Positions 60,198-64,000 of a stretch of DNA of 64,000 nucleotides are shown here, one piece after another. The notes under the pieces were generated by a model, which worked only from the letters and a program-made list of their open reading frames with translations, was not told the DNA's origin and made no database searches. The translations under genes and the position numbers were made by a program. This DNA is from Mastigamoeba balamuthi (lineage: Eukaryota > Evosea > Mastigamoebida > Mastigamoebidae): contig CACRSC010000012.1 of the NCBI GenBank assembly GCA_902651635.1, positions 603,911 to 667,910 of the forward strand. Direction: 5' to 3'. Every line of letters begins with the position of its first letter. Within the stretch, counting starts at the first letter, position 1.

Positions 60198-60807
60198 TCA
60201 GAAGATGGGTGAGAGTATCTCACTCAGCACGTGGAAGTGTCTGCTGCACCATCGGCAGACCCTGATGCAGGGTGAGCAGGGGTGAGAGGTGGGCACTTTG
60301 TGCTTTGAGGGAGTGGTACTGGTGCCCTTGAGGGACTCGTACTCCCTCCAATTGGCACGCTCGGACTTGAGGAGCTCCAGCTGCTTCTTGAGCCCCTCGT
60401 TCTGGCTCTTCAACATTGCAACGAGCACGTGCTGCTCATGCAGCTCGTTGGTCACCCTGATCTGCTCCTTCTTGTACGTGGTGATCTTGTCCTTCAACTT
60501 GGCCCTTGCAGCCTCCAAGCCCTTGATGATCTGGTCCTACTGCTGTGCTGGAACGATGAGACCTGGTCCAGCAGCAGAGGAAATTTCGGCAGTCAGCCTT
60601 TTCACCTCGTCCTGAGCTCTCTTGTTCAGTGCTATCAGGTCCTTCATATGTGTGCTGAGGGACTGTATGGACTGCAGTGCTGACTGCAGAGCATCCTCTT
60701 GTTCTTTCTGTGGTATACAATGATTAGTGGAGGTTGTGTCAAGTATTTATATGTACAGCATTGCTCATGGCCTGGCGCAGGGCTGTACGAGCATCCTGAA
60801 GACTCAT
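60198..60807 (-). pseudogene. Coiled-coil protein gene with in-frame stop
   Basis: Starts MSLQDARTALRQAMSNA (ATG at 60807), an intron with GTACAT donor (60756-60708), then exon 60707 onward: KEQEDALQSALQSIQSLSTHMKDLIALNKRAQDE, a typical heptad coiled coil. A TAG at 60537-60539 interrupts (VPAQQ stop DQIIKGLEAARAK), after which the same frame continues as coiled coil (YKKEQIRVTNELHEQHVLVAMLKSQNEG) to 60198. Reading across the TAG would give about 185 residues. Either a recently inactivated gene, a strain polymorphism, or an intron covering the stop. Just upstream the frame is also open behind a TGA that ends the poly-Ala frame at 60829. Confidence 0.5.
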
Positions 60808-60828
60808 GGTGTTGATGTCATTGACGTC

Positions 60829-61146
60829 TCAGGCCTTCGTGGGCTGCTGAGACCACCATGCGCACTTTGCTGGAGCACCAGGGGCCCTAAGCATCTCGCA
60901 GTCTGCTGGTGCTGCTGCTGCTGCTGCTGCTGGGGCTGGTGCCAGATACCACTGGATCTTCAAAGGCAAATGAGGAAGAAGACGTTGCAATGCAGCTGAT
61001 GCAGCTGAAGCCACGTACTTCTCGTTGCTTTCCTTTCTCTTCCTCTTGCATGTTGTTGTCTTCTCCTTGTGCTCCTCCTGGTCGTCGTCCACGTTGTGCT
61101 CCATCATCTTCTTGCCCTGCACATGTTGATCACGTTTACGTTCCAT
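60829..61146 (-). CDS. Lys/Glu-rich poly-Ala reading frame (unit 1)
   Basis: A frame of 105 codons from ATG 61146: a charged start (MERKRDQHVQGKKMMEHN), a Lys/Glu-rich basic stretch (KEKTTTCKRKRKESNEK), then an alanine run encoded by GCA/GCT triplets on the minus strand (CTG repeats at about 60908-60937). In unit 2 the glutamine codon CAA at position 7 is TGA, so the frame is broken there. No domain recognised; coding status doubtful. Confidence 0.35.
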   Translation of the reverse strand: MERKRDQHVQGKKMMEHNVDDDQEEHKEKTTTCKRKRKESNEKYVASAASAALQRLLPHLPLKIQWYLAPAPAAAAAAAPADCEMLRAPGAPAKCAWWSQQPTKA

Positions 61147-61195
61147 AGCAGAAGCAACTCTGCTACAGTCGCTACACAGACCTCTGCTATGCACT

Positions 61196-61520
61196 GTAGT
61201 GGAAGCAGAAAAGCGTAGCGGCATGTAGCGGAAGGTGTGTAGTGGCATGTAGCAGAGCATGTGTGTAGCGGCGTGTAGCAGACCCACATGTAGCAGTGCG
61301 TAGCGAAGCATGTGTGTAGCGGTGCGGAGCGAACCCACATGTAGCGGCACGTAGTGGAGGATTGATGTAGTAGCACATAGTGGACCCACATGTAGCGGCA
61401 TGTAGCAGAGGACTGGTGTAGCAGCACGTAGCAGACCCACATGTAGCGGAGTGTAGCGAGTGTAGTGAAAGGCTGTGTTGCAACAGTGTGTAGCAGAGGC
61501 TGCATAGCAGCATGTAGCAG
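61196..61520. repeat. Minisatellite of TGTAGCRG units (unit 1)
   Basis: Degenerate tandem array in which CATGTAGCGG, GTGTAGCAG and ACCCACATGTAGC recur every 8-22 bases over more than 300 bases. It lies between the divergent minus-strand frame and the plus-strand C2H2 frame. The same array is present in unit 2 at about 62540-62860. Confidence 0.8.
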
Positions 61521-61604
61521 AAGTCTATGTGATTCAGTGGCAGATAGTTATTTTAGTTTACGTCATTTGCGTGCTGTGCTAGCTGGACAGATAGGTGAGC
61601 AGTA

Positions 61605-62139
61605 ATGCAGCAGAAAGCAGGTTCTCAGGAAGCCACAGCAGGTGAGCCTTGTGCACAGATGACGTCAAGGCAACATCAGAGAGATGTTGCCTGGGAGCAC
61701 AAGGCATACCACTGCAGTGCATGTGACAGGTACTACACATCACAGTATCACCTGCAGAGGGCTGGGCACATGGACAGTCACCATCACTCCGAGAAATGGA
61801 ACGCAACATCAGGCAGATGGTCTGCTCTGTTCGTTGCAGACAGGGCAGCTGCCTGGAGCCAGGCCAAAGCAGCAGAGAACAAACGCCAGTTTGTTATGGA
61901 CAGCACAGGTATATTATTAAGAACACTATTCAATTCAAATCACATTATTAACAATGATCAGAGCAGCAAAGAGAGAGTGGAGCCACATCAGCCAGTCCAG
62001 GCAGTTTGCTGCCATAGTGACTGAGGCAGCAATAGAGAGCATGCTGAATGAGGGACAGCAGCCGAGGACTGCCTATGAAGAGGAAGCACCCCAGCTGGAA
62101 GGAGACAAGGGTTATTGTGGGAAAATGGCAGAAGACAGG
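61605..62139 (+). CDS. C2H2 zinc-finger protein, unit 1, cut by the N
   Basis: First exon from ATG 61605 encodes MQQKAGSQEATAGEPCAQ and one C2H2-like finger, CSACDRYYTSQYHLQRAGHMDSHH. A short intron (donor GTATAT after 61908) leads to AAKREWSHISQSRQFAAIVTEAAIESML and GQQPRTAYEEEAPQLEGDKG. The frame reaches the N at 62140, after which sequence belongs to the next unit, so the 3' part is missing. Otherwise almost identical to the copy at 62938. Confidence 0.5.
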
Positions 62140-62143
62140 NATA

Positions 62144-63472
62144 GTGTTGATGTCATTGACGTCTCAGGCCTCCGTGGGCTGCTGAGACCACCATGCGCAC
62201 TTTGCTGGAGCACCAGGGGCCCTAAGCATCTTGCAGTCTGCTGGTGCTGCTGCTGCTGCTGCTGCTGGGGCTGGTGCCAGATACCGCTGGATCTTCAAAG
62301 GCAAATGAGGAAGAAGACGTTGCAATGCAGCTGATGCAGCTGAAGCCACGTACTTCTCGTTGCTTTCCTTTCTCGTCCTCTTGCATGTTGTTGTCTTCTC
62401 CTTGTGCTCCTCCTGGTCGTCGTTCACGTTGTGCTCCATCACCTTCTTGCCCTGCACATGTCAATCACGTTTACGTTCCATAGCGGAAGCACTCTGCTAC
62501 AGCTGCTACACAGACCTCTGCTATGCACTGTAGTGGAAGCAGAAAGCATAGCGGCATGTAGCGGAAGGTGTGTAGTGGCATGTAGCAGAGCATGTGTGTA
62601 GCGGCGTGTAGCAGACCCACATGTAGCAGTGCGTAGCAGAGCATGTGTGTAGCGGTGCGTAGCGAACCCACATGTAGCGGCACGTAGTGGAGGATTGATG
62701 TAGTAGCAAGTAGTGGACCCACATGTAGCGGCATGTAGCGGAGGACTGGTGTAGCAGCACGTAGCGGACCCACATGTAGCAGAGTGTAGCGAGTGTAGCG
62801 AAAGGCTGTGTTGCAACAGTGTGTAGCAGAGGCTGCATAGTGGCATGTAGCGGAAGTCTATGTGATTCAGTGGCAGATAGTTATTTTAGTTTACGTCATT
62901 TGCGTGCTGTGCTAGCTGGACAGACAGGTGAGCAGTAATGCAGCAGAAAGCAGGTTCTCAGGAAGCCACAGCAGGTGAGCCTTGCGCACAGATGACGTCA
63001 AGGCAACATCAGAGAGATGTTGCCTGGGAGCACAAGGCATACCGCTGCAGTGCATGTGACAGGTACTACACGTCGCAGTATCACCTGCAGAGGGCTGGGC
63101 ACATGGACAGTCACCATCGCCCCGAGAAATGGAACACAACATCAGGCAGATGGTCTGCTCTGTTCGTTGCAGACAGGGCAGCTGCCTGGAGCCAGGCCAA
63201 AGCAGCAGAGAACAAATGCCAGTTTGTTATGGACAGCACAGGTATATTATTGAGAACACTATTCAAATCAAATCACATTATTAACAATTATCAGAGCAGC
63301 AAAGAGAGAGTGGAGCCACATCAGCCAGTCCAGGCAGTTTGCTGCCATAGTGACTGAGGCAGCAATAGAGAGCATGCTGAATGAGGGACAGCAGCCGAGG
63401 ACTGCCCATGAAGAGGAAGCACCCCAGCTGGAAGGAGACAAGGGTCATTGTGGGAAAATGGCAGAAGACAGG
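62144..63472. repeat. 1.33-kb tandem duplication, unit 2
   Basis: Second direct copy of 60809-62139. It differs by scattered substitutions, including one that puts a stop into the minus-strand poly-Ala frame. Sequence after 63472 is unique and continues the plus-strand reading frame. Confidence 0.9.
62540..62862. repeat. Minisatellite of TGTAGCRG units (unit 2)
   Basis: Copy of the array at 61196-61520, with small substitutions only; array length is nearly conserved between the two units. Confidence 0.8.
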
Positions 63473-64000
63473 CAGAGAACAGCTGCCTTGTGCCTAGGCA
63501 GCCAGCTCGAACAGGAGGGAAGCTCAGACAGCTCATCAGAGAACAGCGAGATGGAAGAGGAAGAGGACGGCTTGTCACTGCAGAAGGAGAAGCTGAGCCT
63601 CATCAGGCATGTGTGCTCAATGGAGCCGAAGTACGACTGTGTAACAGCACCCCAAACCAGTGTGCAGACACTGAGAGAGTACCAGGAGAGAAGGACAGAG
63701 CTGCAGGAGGCAGAGAGCAGCATAGAGGAGAGGTACAATCAGGCCCTAGAACATCCAGGGTCTGGAGACTACCTGGGGCCAGTTCTGAAAACGGTGCAGC
63801 AGCCCCTGGAAGCCCTGCCTCTGGCCACACCCCCAGGGCCCATAGCACCTCAGCTGCACATTCCACGGGAAGTCCTTGCACTATGGAAGTTGGAGGGCAA
63901 GATGACCAATGCCGATAGACCTTGTTGTGGCCTCCATCAATGGAAAGAAGAGAGCCTCAGCCACAGTCTCGAACTACATCAAGCAGGAGTGCAGTGAAGT
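62938..64000 (+). CDS. C2H2 zinc-finger protein, unit 2, runs off the window
   Basis: Exon 1, 62938-63241, carries the finger CSACDRYYTSQYHLQRAGHMDSHH. Exon 2 from about 63297 continues through AAKREWSHISQSRQ, an acidic serine-rich stretch (SSDSSSENSEMEEEEDG), a predicted coiled coil (LREYQERRTELQEAESSIEERYNQALE) and a proline-rich PPGPIAPQLHIPREVLALWKLEGK. Near 63905 the convincing reading switches frame to MPIDLVVASINGKKRASATVSNY, open to the window end, so either an indel or a small intron lies at about 63880-63910; uncorrected, the frame stops at 63995-63997. Low GC and linkage to repeats suggest a mobile-element or repeat-associated gene. Family not recognised. Confidence 0.5.

Larger units (their letters stand above)
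60809..62139. repeat. 1.33-kb tandem duplication, unit 1
   Basis: From GTGTTGATGTCATTGACGTC at 60809 to GCAGAAGACAGG at 62139 this stretch is repeated in the same orientation at 62144-63472, differing at only a few percent of positions. The single N at 62140 sits at the join. Confidence 0.9.

Noticed and set aside
61187-61513. Long minus-strand frames over the minisatellite rich in Cys, Tyr, His and Thr.
   Set aside because: They translate the TGTAGCRG array; the same array is open in more than one frame, so it is not evidence of a protein.

Overview
This window is nuclear DNA of a protist. Most genes are split by short (about 35-170 base) introns with GT-AG or occasional GC-AG ends. There is one tRNA gene, and there are no operons or bacterial-type signals. 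The first 48 kb is GC-rich with strong codon bias; the last 6 kb is less GC-rich and repeat-laden. Gene content suggests a free-living protist with fermentative metabolism: a bifunctional AdhE, secreted pectin-degrading enzymes, Rho/Ste20/coactosin cytoskeletal control and many cysteine-rich surface proteins. Anaerobic amoeboid groups such as archamoebae would fit the content, but the fused DHFR-TS is unexpected there and I cannot fix the taxon from sequence alone.

Layout. 0.4-3.7 kb: a RhoGAP protein with PH-like and beta-propeller parts. 3.9-5.0: a histidine phosphatase. 5.6-6.6: a TIR-bounded element carrying a cysteine-rich fragment. 7.1-8.4: a frameshifted polygalacturonase, with its intact inverted paralogue at 16.7-18.0. 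8.8-11.9: an MST/Hippo-like kinase. 12.0-13.4: ankyrin-like repeats. 13.6-14.8: a trypsin-fold protease. 15.0-16.4: TTC5. 18.5-19.0: a DUF3605-like protein. 19.1-21.4: an XPG nuclease interrupted by an N. 21.9-22.8: a Rho GTPase. 23.2-24.3: a MYND protein. 24.45: tRNA-Gln. 24.6-25.9: a Golgi-type glycosyltransferase. 26.3-28.1: a MEDS plus cyclase-homology protein. 29.1-33.5: surface protein A. 33.8-35.2: an unknown protein. 35.7-37.7: DHFR-TS. 38.6-39.4: coactosin. 40.7-43.9: AdhE. 45.5-47.2: an unknown low-complexity protein. 47.3-48.5: an Rnl2-type RNA ligase. 48.6-53.0 and 53.6-57.9: surface proteins B and C, divergently arranged. 58.4-59.3: a decayed DDE transposase. 59.6-64.0: a tandemly duplicated repeat with coiled-coil and C2H2 reading frames and a minisatellite.

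The most striking content is the A/B/C family. Each is rebuilt here as a 23-exon gene of 1041-1086 residues: signal peptide, LamG-like jelly-roll head over seven exons, fifteen disulfide repeats with exactly one repeat per exon, then a shared C-terminal domain and a hydrophobic tail. Every repeat exon is a multiple of three bases and is flanked by phase-1 introns, the pattern known from exon-shuffled extracellular proteins of animals. Splice donors across the window are skewed to GTGCG or GTACG rather than GTAAGT.

All exon models are by eye: reading frame continuity, splice dinucleotides and comparison between paralogues. No transcript or database evidence was available.
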